NCBI GenBank assembly: GCA_020440645.1
Contig: JAGRNR010000002.1
Coordinates: 1 to 64,000, forward strand
Origin: JAHEFU01 sp020440645
Lineage (GTDB): Bacteria; 4484-113; JAFGCY01
Length of the DNA: 64,000 bases
Direction: 5' to 3'
Shown piece by piece: positions 1 through 10,400 of this stretch (within the stretch, counting starts at the first letter, position 1; each line of letters starts with the position of its first letter). The notes under the pieces are model-generated. The model was not told where the DNA came from. It ran no database searches and saw nothing but the letters and a program-made list of their open reading frames with translations. The position numbers and the translations under genes are program-made.

Positions 1-1554
1 CTCCTCGGAGTCGGTACGGGAGACCGTGCCGTCTCCGGGGCGCCTGCGGGAATCTTTGTGACCTGGAACCGCGTGGACGACCCGCGCGTGACGGGTTACT
101 ACCTTTACCGTGACACGGCATCCATTCCGGATCCGCCGGTGGACGGTGTGATCGACCCGGGCCTGCGCGTCAATGGTGGCGGACTGATCGCCAACCCTGA
201 CAGCGGTGCCACGGTGACATTCAATGACATCTTCTCCGTCGTGGTGGGTGAGACCTACTTCTACCGCCTGACGGTCGTCAACCTTGATGGCGATGAAAGC
301 TATCCCAGCAATGAGCTGAGCTGGACCATCAGCCTGCATACCGCTGGCAATGTGACACCAGACAGTGCGTACTGGGGTAATGACGTAGTGGTGGACGGGA
401 CGAACTTCCTCAGCTACAACGCGGCCACTGACTTCGTCGTGTTCCCGACATACGATGGTGGCACCATTGAGGGCGCAATCGTGGACTGGCAGGACACCGC
501 GATCACTGTCACTGTGCCGGAGCCGGCGGTCAGCGGTCCTCTGGGCGTGCTGATCGATGGTGTGGTTTCCTTCACTGACAACAGCCTGACCATTCTTAAT
601 CCCGTCATAGGGGATCTCGATCCGAATCCGGGTTTTGTCGGCCAGGCTGTCACGATCAATGGCGTCGGCTTCGGGGCCAGCCAGGATGTTGGTGACGACC
701 TGCTGTTCGGTGGTGCCAGCTTCACAGGTACGATCAGCAGCTGGTCTGACAGCGCAATTGAGATCGTGATTCCTGAAGATGCAGTTGCCTCGAGCGTGCA
801 GGTGGTCAAGAATGCAGCCAACAGCAATGAGCTGCAGTTTATTCCCCGCGCGGAGATTCTCAGTGTTGACAACGATGGATTCCAGGAAGGTGAGGAAATC
901 ACCCTGACAGGCCGCCATTTCGGGGCCGTTGAGGGAACCGCCGCCCTTGATGATGCAACTGTACTGACCATCAGCAGCTGGACCGACACGGAAGTCACCC
1001 TGTTGCTTGCCGGAAGCGCCGGTGCCCACGGCATCATCCTCACGTCAGATGCCAATGGCACAAGCAATACGTTTGACTACAACATCGGTGAGCCGCTCAG
1101 CGTGTCACTGGATGGATTCACGGCTGGCCAGGTCTATCGTCCTGGTGATGACCCGGTGGCCGGGGTGACAACGGCTGATGATGCTGAACTCGTCGAGCTG
1201 CTGCTCGGCGGCAATGTGGTAGCCAGCTCGGATACCGCACCTTTCGAGGGCATGACCCTTGTGATCGCTGACTACATCAATGGTGCCTATGACGTGGAAC
1301 TGCGTGCCACACGTCGCAGCATTTCCGTCACGAGCGATCCGATCGGCATCCTGCTCTACTCGCTGGTTGGCGACGTAAACGCGGACGGCAGCGTGGATGA
1401 ACTGGATCGGGATGCCCTGCTGCCACTGATCGTGAACCCGCTGCCTCCGCTGGAGATCATGCCTTGGTGGGACACGGATGAGGATGGTACGGTGACCGAG
1501 GCTGACCTCAGCCTGGTCGGTTACAACTTCGGCAACATCCTCAGCAGCGACTAA
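1..1554 (+). CDS. Secreted multi-domain protein with Fn3-like, TIG/IPT and dockerin-like modules (5' end missing)
   Basis: The reading frame is open from base 1, so the start lies outside the window and 517 codons are visible. An Fn3-like segment comes first (around GYYLYRD and ETYFYRLTVVN). Three IPT/TIG-like repeats follow, beginning near GNVTPDSAYWGN, VIGDLDPNPGFVG and EILSVDNDGFQEG. An Ig-like stretch leads to a C-terminal pair of EF-hand/dockerin-like loops (DVNADGSVDELD and DTDEDGTVTEAD), each with acidic or polar residues at calcium-binding positions 1, 3, 5, 7, 9 and 12. Such proteins are extracellular and adhesive or carbohydrate-associated; no catalytic domain is visible. The loops resemble those in the lipoprotein at 55.9-59.0 kb. 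The function is unknown. Confidence 0.8.
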   Translation, partial: LLGVGTGDRAVSGAPAGIFVTWNRVDDPRVTGYYLYRDTASIPDPPVDGVIDPGLRVNGGGLIANPDSGATVTFNDIFSVVVGETYFYRLTVVNLDGDESYPSNELSWTISLHTAGNVTPDSAYWGNDVVVDGTNFLSYNAATDFVVFPTYDGGTIEGAIVDWQDTAITVTVPEPAVSGPLGVLIDGVVSFTDNSLTILNPVIGDLDPNPGFVGQAVTINGVGFGASQDVGDDLLFGGASFTGTISSWSDSAIEIVIPEDAVASSVQVVKNAANSNELQFIPRAEILSVDNDGFQEGEEITLTGRHFGAVEGTAALDDATVLTISSWTDTEVTLLLAGSAGAHGIILTSDANGTSNTFDYNIGEPLSVSLDGFTAGQVYRPGDDPVAGVTTADDAELVELLLGGNVVASSDTAPFEGMTLVIADYINGAYDVELRATRRSISVTSDPIGILLYSLVGDVNADGSVDELDRDALLPLIVNPLPPLEIMPWWDTDEDGTVTEADLSLVGYNFGNILSSD

Positions 1555-1560
1555 CAGAGC

Positions 1561-3201
1561 TCACCACAGGCCGCTCTGCTCGATCAGGTCGTACTGGGCG
1601 CTGCGCTCGACCGTGCCTGCGGACATCGGCAGGTTGATCTGCATCAGCGCTTCCGTTTCGTCGTCGAACTGCGGCCAGTACAGCAGGCCATCCGCGTTCG
1701 GGTTGCCGGACCTGGCGAAGTTGCAGAGGTAATCCCCGATCCGCTCGGAAAGCAGTTCGCTGCCCCGTCCATACGCAATCTTGATCGGGAATGTGCCGAA
1801 GAAGTAGGGCAGTTCTGAGCCATGGAACGTGCCGACACCGGTCAGGCGGGCCGCCGGGCTTTCATAGTCAAAGCGGTATAGCCAGCTTTCAGTGTCAATT
1901 GACTTCATGCTGTCCACGATCTCCCGAGCCCCTGCGCCAAATCCGTCACTGATGAAGCTTGTCAGTTGTGACAGTGCCAGTTCCGTATCAGTCGCGGGGT
2001 AGAGATTGACGGCCAGCGATGCATGGATGCCGAAGATGCCCGCCATCATGTTTTCATACTGGCTGAGGCTGCGGAAGCGAAGACCGAGGGTGAACATTCC
2101 CCCTTCGTTGCGCAGCGAGCCCGCCATGACGGGAATCCTGGCCTGCCTGCCCGCTGCAAATACTTCGGCAGGACTCTCCTGCAGCACGTACCCGTCAATG
2201 CAGATGCTGTCGTCCATCGACATCATATTCACAATGTCAAAGTCCGTACGCAATGGAGATACATTGCCGGAGCCCTGGATTTCCCTCCAGTCGACACGGC
2301 GCAGTGCAGAAAAATCCTCCAGTCCGAGCCGATCCATGTTCCGTGTTGCCCATTCCTCCCCAATTTCCTGCATGCTCTGCAGTCCGTTGCGCGGGCTGTC
2401 CAGGAAGCGCAGCCTGTCCGGGGCACCTCCACTCATCACAATCGCCTTGTCAAACAGGCCCTCCGCCAGGGGACTGCTCATCAGGGCGCAGATGCTGACT
2501 GCCCCGGCGGACTCACCCATCAGGGTTACGTTCCCCGGATTACCACCAAATTGCCGGATGTTCTCTTCCACCCACCTAAGCGCTGCTATCTGGTCCAGCA
2601 GGCCATAGTTTCCGCTGCTGCCGGTACCTGACTCAGCGCTAAGTTCCGGATGGGCAAGGAATCCGAGCACACCGAGCCTGTAGTTGAAGGTCACCACCAC
2701 GTTTCCCTTTGCGGCGAGAGCGCTCCCGTCATAGACGGATTGGCTGGCACTGCCGTAGCGAAACGCCCCGCCATGGATGAATACGATGACCGGCAGGTTT
2801 CGCTGCTGCACATCCGGAGTCCAGACATTCAGGTATAGGCAATCCTCTGACTGCTCCCCCACATCCGCAAACAGCAGGTTGAATGGCTGGGGACAGGATG
2901 GACCAAACTGCACCGCCTGGCGAGTGCCTTCCCATTGAGGAGCAGACTGTGGTGCCTTCCAGCGTAATTCTCCAATTGGTGCCGCGGCATAGGGAACACC
3001 GAGAAACAGCTGGCTGATTTCATTGGCTGTTCCCTGCAGCCTCCCCTGGGCAATCTCCACTACAGGACCGCTTGGGCTTTCATCAACCTGGGCCAAGGCA
3101 AACACTGGAAACAGCAGCAGGCATGAAATGGCAATCAATGCAAGCAGGTCGCGGAAACCCCTTTCAAGCTGGCTTGTCCTGTTGGAAATGATGTTTAGCA
3201 T
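1561..3201 (-). CDS. Type-B carboxylesterase (para-nitrobenzyl esterase family), secreted
   Basis: An alpha/beta-hydrolase that cleaves carboxylic esters, about 546 aa, near the usual length. An N-terminal hydrophobic stretch ending in PVFALAQ is a signal peptide, so the enzyme is periplasmic or secreted. The oxyanion-hole motif HGGAF, the nucleophile elbow GESAG in NVTLMGESAGAV, and the family-typical C-terminal GTFHGSELPYFFG, which supplies the catalytic His, are all present. The ATG at 3201 is chosen; a TTG seven codons upstream at 3222 is also in frame, and neither has a clear Shine-Dalgarno. It is convergent with the TIG protein, six bases apart, and divergent from the PKD/Fn3 lipoprotein. 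The substrate cannot be inferred. Confidence 0.88.
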   Translation of the reverse strand: MLNIISNRTSQLERGFRDLLALIAISCLLLFPVFALAQVDESPSGPVVEIAQGRLQGTANEISQLFLGVPYAAAPIGELRWKAPQSAPQWEGTRQAVQFGPSCPQPFNLLFADVGEQSEDCLYLNVWTPDVQQRNLPVIVFIHGGAFRYGSASQSVYDGSALAAKGNVVVTFNYRLGVLGFLAHPELSAESGTGSSGNYGLLDQIAALRWVEENIRQFGGNPGNVTLMGESAGAVSICALMSSPLAEGLFDKAIVMSGGAPDRLRFLDSPRNGLQSMQEIGEEWATRNMDRLGLEDFSALRRVDWREIQGSGNVSPLRTDFDIVNMMSMDDSICIDGYVLQESPAEVFAAGRQARIPVMAGSLRNEGGMFTLGLRFRSLSQYENMMAGIFGIHASLAVNLYPATDTELALSQLTSFISDGFGAGAREIVDSMKSIDTESWLYRFDYESPAARLTGVGTFHGSELPYFFGTFPIKIAYGRGSELLSERIGDYLCNFARSGNPNADGLLYWPQFDDETEALMQINLPMSAGTVERSAQYDLIEQSGLW

Positions 3202-3349
3202 GTCTTTACAGGCAGGAAGCAACCTGCATACAGTCTGACACTGGGTTGAGAAGCTGCGTTCATGCCTTGAAGCCTGATTGTTTCTTACAGTCAGTTACCT
3301 TAGATGGTATATTAACTCTGACTTCATCTTGTAAAGACCGGAGAAAATC

Positions 3350-5389
3350 GTGCTGCGTAAGCTCGCATTCGGACACATCACAATTTTAATAATCGCAGGC
3401 CTGCTGCTGTTGGGCATCAACAGCTGCGGATCAGGCCAGGGACAGCTTGGGGGCCAGATTGCAAGCCAGCCCGAAACCACGAATACTTCCCTTGCGGAAC
3501 CCACCCAGTCAACTCCCGCTTTCAATATCGGCGGTATTGACGGACTTGATCGGCAGGTCAATTACACGGATGCCGATCGCCTGATTCCCGGCTCTGATTT
3601 CGCCACTGCGCTGCCAAACGCCCGTGTTGTGGCCAGTGGCACTTCCGCCGAGTTCGCACCGGAATTTGCTCCGGACCTTGACCCGGCACTGGTGAACCCC
3701 GCTTACTGCGTATACGTGTTCAACCTGGGCGACTACGACCAGGAGATCCAGCTCGTGTTTGGTGTGTCTGACCCGCCGGAAACAGAGGAGGACCTCTACT
3801 TCGGAATTGCCAACTATGCCACCGGCCGCTGGGAATGGCGCCAGAGCGACGGCAGCCGCACACTGTCACTGACCGAGTACACGAACTACATCAGCCCCGC
3901 CGGCCATATCTTCTTCACCGTGGCGATGACCGGCATCGATGCCGCCAATGTGGACTTCGTGCGCATCGGCACCGGATTCCCGCCGACGGGAGCGCTGCTG
4001 GCGGATGTGACCATCGGCCCCTATCCGCTGACCGTGAACTTCACCGCCAACTTCGTTGACACTGACGGCTACTTCGCTGAGTACCAGTGGGACTTCGATA
4101 ACAACGGCGTGATCGATGAGACGACCACCGAGCCGACCCTCGAGCATGTGTTTGAGGTGCCGGGGACATACATCACACGAGTGCATGCCGTTGACAATGA
4201 CGGAATGGAAGGCACGAATTTCCGCACAATCAACGTGACCGGCGTGCTTCCCCCGAACCCCCCGGAGAATGTCCAGGCAAGCGACGGTACCTACGGAGGA
4301 ATCGTGCACATCAGCTGGGATGATCCCAGCAGCGGCATCAACCCGAAGGGCTATGAGATATTCCGCGCAGACACCGAGAACGGGAGCTATACCTCCATCG
4401 GTGCGGTCAGCTTCGCCTTCAAGTCCTTTGATGACGATACCGTCTCCGACCAGACCGTCTACTGGTACTACGTCCGCTCCCTGCATGACACAGCCGGCAA
4501 CAGTGTCCCGAGCGAGTCCGATGACGGCTTCATGGGGATCCTCAACCCGCCCACCGACCTGATCTGCGGTCAGGGACTGCTGCCTGACAAGATCAGCATC
4601 AGTTGGACGCATCCCGTTGACGGCGCGACACCGGAAGGTTATGACATCTTCCGCAGCCAGACCGAAGGCGGCCTCAAGGTTTTCGTTGCCGGGGTTGGCT
4701 TCGTCAACTTCTACCAGGATGACGCGGTACCTGACGGCAAGACCTATTACTACTACATCCAGAGCCGCCGCACCAATTTCAGCAACAGTGACTTCAGCGA
4801 GCCGGCGACCGGATTCGTCTCGCAGCTCGAAACCCCGACAAATGTGGCGGCCAGCGATGATGCCAGCCCGACCATCGTCACCGTGACCTGGACCCATAGC
4901 GGTGGTTCCCAGGTTCCGGCGGGTTATAACATCTACAAGGCGAATGCCGTTGACGGTTCCTACATCAAGGTCGGTACGGTTGGCTATGTGGAGACCTGGG
5001 ATGACGTCGCTGCCACGGACGGGGCGGAGTACTTCTACAAGGTCAGTGCCTACAAGGCCGGCTGGGATGAGTCAGCCCTGAGTGACCCGGACGGTGGCTA
5101 TGTCGGTCTCAGTGCACCTCAGTCACTCAACGCCTCGGACGACGAGGTTTTCCAGGTGACAGTTACCTGGCTGCCTCCCACTATTGGTCCGGACCCGGAG
5201 GACTATGAGATCTTCCGCGCGGACACGATCGACGGCACATATGTCTCGATCGGAACAACGATCGATACCGTTTACATTGATTCGGATGTAAACGGGAACA
5301 CCGGATACTACTACTATGCCGTATCCAGGAAGACCGGTTATGTGAACAGCCCGGCATCCAACATTGATGAAGGGTATGCGGCTGACTGA
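3350..5389 (+). CDS. PKD/Fn3 repeat lipoprotein
   Basis: A 679-aa surface or periplasmic lipoprotein. GTG start with GGAGA about six bases upstream. The signal peptide is followed by a loose lipobox (LLGINSC, Cys about residue 26). Residues ~65-215 form a module containing GIANYATGRWEWR, also found in the three heme lipoproteins at 21.9-25.7 kb. A PKD domain follows (~215-300, YQWDFDNNGVIDE), then four Fn3-like repeats (~300-395, 400-490, 495-585, 590-679), each with a YEIFRA- or YNIYKA-type strand and a YYYY-rich strand. No enzymatic motif is seen; the likely role is binding or adhesion at the cell surface. It ends before a strong terminator. The 110-bp gap to the esterase must hold both divergent promoters, but no convincing -35/-10 pair stands out. 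Confidence 0.85.
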   Translation: MLRKLAFGHITILIIAGLLLLGINSCGSGQGQLGGQIASQPETTNTSLAEPTQSTPAFNIGGIDGLDRQVNYTDADRLIPGSDFATALPNARVVASGTSAEFAPEFAPDLDPALVNPAYCVYVFNLGDYDQEIQLVFGVSDPPETEEDLYFGIANYATGRWEWRQSDGSRTLSLTEYTNYISPAGHIFFTVAMTGIDAANVDFVRIGTGFPPTGALLADVTIGPYPLTVNFTANFVDTDGYFAEYQWDFDNNGVIDETTTEPTLEHVFEVPGTYITRVHAVDNDGMEGTNFRTINVTGVLPPNPPENVQASDGTYGGIVHISWDDPSSGINPKGYEIFRADTENGSYTSIGAVSFAFKSFDDDTVSDQTVYWYYVRSLHDTAGNSVPSESDDGFMGILNPPTDLICGQGLLPDKISISWTHPVDGATPEGYDIFRSQTEGGLKVFVAGVGFVNFYQDDAVPDGKTYYYYIQSRRTNFSNSDFSEPATGFVSQLETPTNVAASDDASPTIVTVTWTHSGGSQVPAGYNIYKANAVDGSYIKVGTVGYVETWDDVAATDGAEYFYKVSAYKAGWDESALSDPDGGYVGLSAPQSLNASDDEVFQVTVTWLPPTIGPDPEDYEIFRADTIDGTYVSIGTTIDTVYIDSDVNGNTGYYYYAVSRKTGYVNSPASNIDEGYAAD

Positions 5390-5410
5390 TCCTGGTCCTA
5401 GCTGAAAAGA

Positions 5411-5439
5411 AAAGGCCACCTCCGGGTGGCCATTTTTTT
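5411..5439. terminator. Bidirectional Rho-independent terminator
   Basis: Stem GGCCACC (5414-5420) and GGTGGCC (5425-5431), loop TCCG, followed by ATTTTTTT. The A-rich run before the stem supplies a T-tract for the minus strand. It therefore serves both the Fn3 lipoprotein (+) and the convergent SRPBCC gene (-). Confidence 0.9.
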
Positions 5440-5460
5440 CCGCTTCGGGGTGGATTGGCC

Positions 5461-5955
5461 TTAAGCTCCTGTCTGTCCGCCGCTGCTCAGGTACTTGCGC
5501 AGCCTGTCGTCCAGCACGCTCTGCCAGGTGGTGAGGATGGAATGCTTGCTGATCTCAGCATGCTCACCGCGCTTCAACCAGGATTCATGGCGCAGCTTAA
5601 GCAGGCTGCTTTCCTCGCTCGGACGGTCAATCGTGAAGCAGACCTCATGCGGGAACACTCCGGCACGTGGCCTCAGTATCCGGATCCGGATCAGCCGCTC
5701 CGTGACAACCTCGGTGACAAGTCCGAGCAGTGCTCCGTCCTCACCGCCGCATGATTCCATGAACCTGCCGCCCACGGTAGGTTCCAGCCTGACTTCGGTG
5801 GTATCGCTCAGCAGGGTATAGGGGGCTTTCCACCACTGGCCGATTTCGGTGGTCAATGCCCGCCAGACAGCGGAGGCGGGAACGTTGAACTCGAACTCAT
5901 CCTCGAGCAGGAACTCGAAAAGTTCCACTTCAGTTGACTGAAAGCGATGTGGCAT
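5461..5955 (-). CDS. SRPBCC / AHSA1-like START-domain protein
   Basis: A 164-aa cytosolic protein of the Bet v1/START-like superfamily. It shows the family pattern EFEFNVPASAVWRALT near residues 18-34 (first strand and helix), IGQWWKAPY, and a central VGGRFMESCGGEDGALLGLV strand-turn. AHSA1-like proteins bind hydrophobic ligands or modulate other proteins; no specific ligand can be named. The start ATG at 5955 fits the family N terminus. It is a single gene, convergent with the upstream lipoprotein and sharing its terminator. Confidence 0.75.
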   Translation of the reverse strand: MPHRFQSTEVELFEFLLEDEFEFNVPASAVWRALTTEIGQWWKAPYTLLSDTTEVRLEPTVGGRFMESCGGEDGALLGLVTEVVTERLIRIRILRPRAGVFPHEVCFTIDRPSEESSLLKLRHESWLKRGEHAEISKHSILTTWQSVLDDRLRKYLSSGGQTGA

Positions 5956-6107
5956 TGATTGATCCGATCCCGGGTCCCAGCTGGGAGTGCTGATTTTAGC
6001 ATTCAGGCCAGTTCCACTACTTGGTCGGACAGTATGATTCCCTTGATGGAATGATGTATTAAAATAACAGCGTATCGAAAATAAAGCTGATCAATAAAGG
6101 TAATTAA

Positions 6108-7430
6108 GTGAATCAGTTACGCTTGGGAACGGGAGTTGATATCAGGATGATTGGACATGGAAGAGGATTTGCAGCCATCCTGCCTTTGCTGTTGGTGGCC
6201 TTCGCAGTCGCATGCAATGGACCGCGCTACCAGAAGGCAGAGGCAGTGGCTGAAGCACCTGCTGCGTTCGCGGTCCGGGTGGAGAATCCACGTGAATCAA
6301 CGGAAGTTGATTTCCGCGCCCCACTGTCCGGGACAGTCAGCAGCAATGGCCAGGTCCAGCTGGCCTTCCAGCTCAACGGGAAGGTCACGGAAGTGCTGGT
6401 GGAGGAAGGCGACCACGTGCGGAAAGGCCAGGTGCTGGCTCGACTGGATGACCGCGTCTACCAGGCCCAGCGCACGCAGGCCCTGGGTGCCACCCAACAG
6501 GCGTCCGCCCAACTTGAAATGCTCGAAAATGGCAGTCGTCCGGAGGAGATAGCAGCAGCCCAGGCAAACCTTGACAGTGCCCTGGCGGTATTGGACAGGA
6601 CCAGCAAGGATCTTGAGCGAGTCCAGCTGCTGTTCAGCCAGGGCGTTGTCAGCAAGGCAGACATAGATGCAGTTGAAATGAGCTGGAAGCAGGCTTCCGA
6701 GTCGGTCGATGCGGCAAGCCAGCAGCTGGCCATTGCGCGGCAGGGCCCGCGCACTGAGCAGATTGACCAGGCCCGTGCCGCAGTCACCGCCGGCAGTGGC
6801 TCAGTGGACCTTGCATCCGTCCAGCTTGAATACACCTTGCTCCGGGCGCCGATGACGGGCACGCTCGTGGCCAGGCAGCTGGAGCCGGGACAGACCGTGC
6901 TGGCGGGCAGTCCCGTGTTGGAGATCGCCAACCTGGACGTGCTGGAGATCATTACGGAGATCCCTGAGGGCGACCTGCTCAGTGCTTCCATCGGTGACCA
7001 GGCAAGGGTCACCTTCCCGGCCCGTCCGGGGATTGAAGCGCTTGCCACCATCATAACGGTTGCCCCGAAGGCCAGCATGCAGACCCGGGCCTTCCCTGTC
7101 ACCCTGGCAATTGAACAGGTGCCGCAGGGCATAGTGACAGGGATGGTTGCACTGGTGTCATTGTCATTCAACGAGAACCCGGGTGGGGTGGTGGTACGTG
7201 AGAATGCAATTGTTGACGGCCACGTATTCGTGGTACATGAGGGCAGGGCAGTGGAGACACCCGTGCAGGTTCTGGGAGACCGTGGTGGACTGGTGTTTGT
7301 CAGCGGCGTCACTTCAACTGACCAGGTGATTGTCAACGGACAGCACAGGGTGGCTGATGGCGATGCGGTGCAGGTGGTTGATGCCCTGGGCATCTCGGAA
7401 ATCACAGGTCTGGACAGCGAAGGCAACTGA
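6108..7430 (+). CDS. RND efflux periplasmic adaptor (HlyD/AcrA family) lipoprotein
   Basis: Membrane-fusion subunit linking an inner-membrane RND pump to an outer-membrane channel; 440 aa from a GTG start with AAGG upstream (an internal ATG at 6147 is possible). The signal peptide ends in a lipobox (VAFAVAC, Cys36), so it is probably lipid-anchored. The lipoyl half-motif LNGKVTEVLVEEGDHVRKGQVLARLDD spans ~90-115 with a second half near LRAPMTGTLVARQLEPGQTV (~245-265). A long alpha-hairpin lies between, followed by beta-barrel and membrane-proximal domains. The pump gene begins two bases after its stop, so they form one transcript. No outer-membrane channel gene is present here. Confidence 0.92.
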   Translation: MNQLRLGTGVDIRMIGHGRGFAAILPLLLVAFAVACNGPRYQKAEAVAEAPAAFAVRVENPRESTEVDFRAPLSGTVSSNGQVQLAFQLNGKVTEVLVEEGDHVRKGQVLARLDDRVYQAQRTQALGATQQASAQLEMLENGSRPEEIAAAQANLDSALAVLDRTSKDLERVQLLFSQGVVSKADIDAVEMSWKQASESVDAASQQLAIARQGPRTEQIDQARAAVTAGSGSVDLASVQLEYTLLRAPMTGTLVARQLEPGQTVLAGSPVLEIANLDVLEIITEIPEGDLLSASIGDQARVTFPARPGIEALATIITVAPKASMQTRAFPVTLAIEQVPQGIVTGMVALVSLSFNENPGGVVVRENAIVDGHVFVVHEGRAVETPVQVLGDRGGLVFVSGVTSTDQVIVNGQHRVADGDAVQVVDALGISEITGLDSEGN

Positions 7431-7432
7431 GC

Positions 7433-10400
7433 ATGCTGATAACAAGGATCGCCGTCCGCTTCCCGACACTGACCTTCATAGCAGTCGCATTGCTCGTGAT
7501 CTGGGGACTTGGATACTTCTTCACCATGAGCCGGCGTGAGGATCCCGAGATCACGATCCGAACCGCACGTGTGATCACCTACTTCCCCGGGGCAATGCCG
7601 GAGGATATTGAACAGTACATCACCAAGCCGATCGAGGACGTGGCGGCTGAACTCTCAGAAGTCAGCGACATAGAGTCCATATCGCGGTTTTCGCTGTCCC
7701 TCGTGATCGTGAAACTTGACAACGACACTCCAGTGGCGGATGTTGACCAGATCTGGGACAGGCTGCGGACGAAGATCACCGCCATTCGCGACACGCTGCC
7801 GGAAGGCTCGACGGAACCGGTGGTTGACGATGAGTTCTTTGAGACTGCCAGCCACATCATCGCCATCAGTGGAGATGACTACTCTCCGCGAGAGCTGGCA
7901 GCCTTTGCCGAACGCATCCGCAAGCGCATCAGCCTGCTGCCTGCTGCTGGCCGGGTGCAGATCCTCGGCGAACAGGAGGAACGCATCTGGCTGGAGTTCG
8001 ACCAGCTGCGCATGGCGCGTTACAACATCAACCTCGATAGCCTGCTGAACAGCGTACAGGGCACGAATGTGCTGATGCCCGGCGGGGAAATCGAAAGTGA
8101 GGGCAGCCGCTGGACGATTGACTCAAGCGGCGAATTCAGATCGCTGGAGGACATCCGTCGCTTGCCCGTGACGGGTGCCGGGGGGGCCGGCCAGCTGCGC
8201 ATCGGCGATCTCGGGGATGTCTACTACGGCTACGAGGATCCTTCAGACCACATCATCCGCGTTGATGGCAAACCTGCTGTGCTTGTCAGCGTGGTCATGA
8301 AGAGTGGCCGCAATGTGATGCAGCTCGGAGAGCAGATCAATGCGGAACTGGATGCGATCCGGGACAGCATCCCGGGGGACCTTGAGCTGACTGTTGTGCA
8401 TGACCAGCCGCAGCAGGTCGAGATCCAGATCGGCAACTTCCTCTCGAACCTGTTCTCGGGGATCCTGTTGGTGGTCGTTATCGTGTTCCTGTTCATGGGA
8501 CTGCGCACGACCATCCCGGTCGGCCTGGCGATCCCGCTGGTGCTCGTTTCATGCTTTGCGGTGATGAGCCTGATTGGCACCACGCTCCAGCAGATGAGCA
8601 TCGCCGGACTGATCATTGCGATCGGCATGCTGGTGGACAATGCCATCGTCGTCAGCGACAACGTGATGCGCTACATGGAACAGGGCATCGAGCGGCGCGA
8701 GGCCGCCATCCAGGCCACTTCCGAGCTGGCAATGCCGATGCTCAGCAGCACATTGACGACCCTGTTCGCCTTCCTGCCGCTGGCTGCGATGCGCGCGGAA
8801 TCTGGCGAGTTCGTGCGGGACATCCCGGTGACGGTGAGCATTGCCATCCTGATGAGCTACTTCATCGCGTTGACTGTCACGCCTGCACTGTGCAGCATGC
8901 TGATCCGTCCGGGTGGCGGAGTGATGAACAGCCGGCCGCTCGGTCCACTGATGAACTGGCTTGAGGCGGTCTACCGCCCCGTGCTGGCCTGGACGCAGCG
9001 TAACAGGATCGTCACCGGGGCAATCGTGACCGTGACCTTCATCGGCAGCCTGGCAATGTTCCCGCTGCTCGGAGTGCAGTTCTTCCCCTCCGCTGACCGC
9101 AACCAGTTCAGCATTGACCTGTACATGCCGGAAGGCACGCCGATCAGCGAAACCGAACAGGCCGTGAAGGCAATGGAGCGTGTGCTTGACCAGCACCCCG
9201 GTGTGACGACCTACATGGCATCCATTGGCCGCGGTGGGCCGATGTACTACTACAACCGTGTGCCCGGCTCACTGGCGTCATGGTACGGCGAGTTCCTTGT
9301 CAACACCGTTGACCGCGCCGAGACCCGCAGCCTGGTGCCGGAGCTGCGCCGTGAGGCCCAGCAGCGTGTGCCGGGTGCAAATGTGATCATCCGTGCGCTG
9401 GAGCAGGGCCCGCCGGTAGGTTCCCCGATCCAGATCAAGGTCCGCGGCGAGAACCTGGAGGAGCTGCGCGGGATCGGCAACGAGATCCAGGATATCCTGG
9501 CGGACACCCGGGATGTGATCGACATCCGTGACAGCTTCGGCGTTGCCAGCCGGCACCTTGAGCTGGTGGTTGATGAAAGCCAGCTGCGGGCGATCGGCAT
9601 GACCAGGCGCGACATCAACCGGGTGACGCTGATCAACACCAGCGGCCTGGAGGTCACTGAATACCGAGCACCGAGCCGCACGATCCCGGTCGTGATGAGG
9701 GTCAAGGGAGAGCGGCGCGATTCCGCCACCGACCTCAACACCTTCTACCTGCATGCCGGCCCGGGATTCCAGCCCGTTCCACTCAGTTCCGTGGCACATT
9801 ACGAATCCCGCCATGTGATCAGCGAGATCAGCCGCACGGACCGTGAACGGGAACTGACAGTCAGCGCGAACCTCGCCAACAGCAGGCTGGCCAGTGATGC
9901 CCTGAAGGACATCAAGCCCAGACTTGATGCGCTTGAGATGGCCCCTGGTTACAGGATTGTGATCAGCGGTGAGGCCGAGGAAAGCGGTGAGGCCTTCGCC
10001 GGGCTGGGCAGCGGCAGTGTGGTGGCACTGTTGCTGATCATCCTCGTGCTGGTAGCCCAGTTCCGCAGCATCCGCATCGCCATGGTGGTATTCATTGCAA
10101 TACCCCTGTCCCTGATCGGGGCGATCCTCGGCCTGTATGTCAGTGGCTGGCCATTCGGCTTCACAGCCGGCCTCGGCCTGATTTCGCTGGCCGGCATCGT
10201 TGTCAACAACAGCATCGTGCTGATGGACTTCATCATGGAACGGCTGCGACAGGGACAGGATATGGAGGAAGCGATAGTAAAGGCAGGTGAAAGGCGCCTG
10301 CGCCCGATCATCCTTACCACTGCAACTACCATCGGTGGCCTGTTGCCACTGGGACTGTGGGGCGGCAGTATGTGGGCACCGATGGCCTGGGTGATCATTG

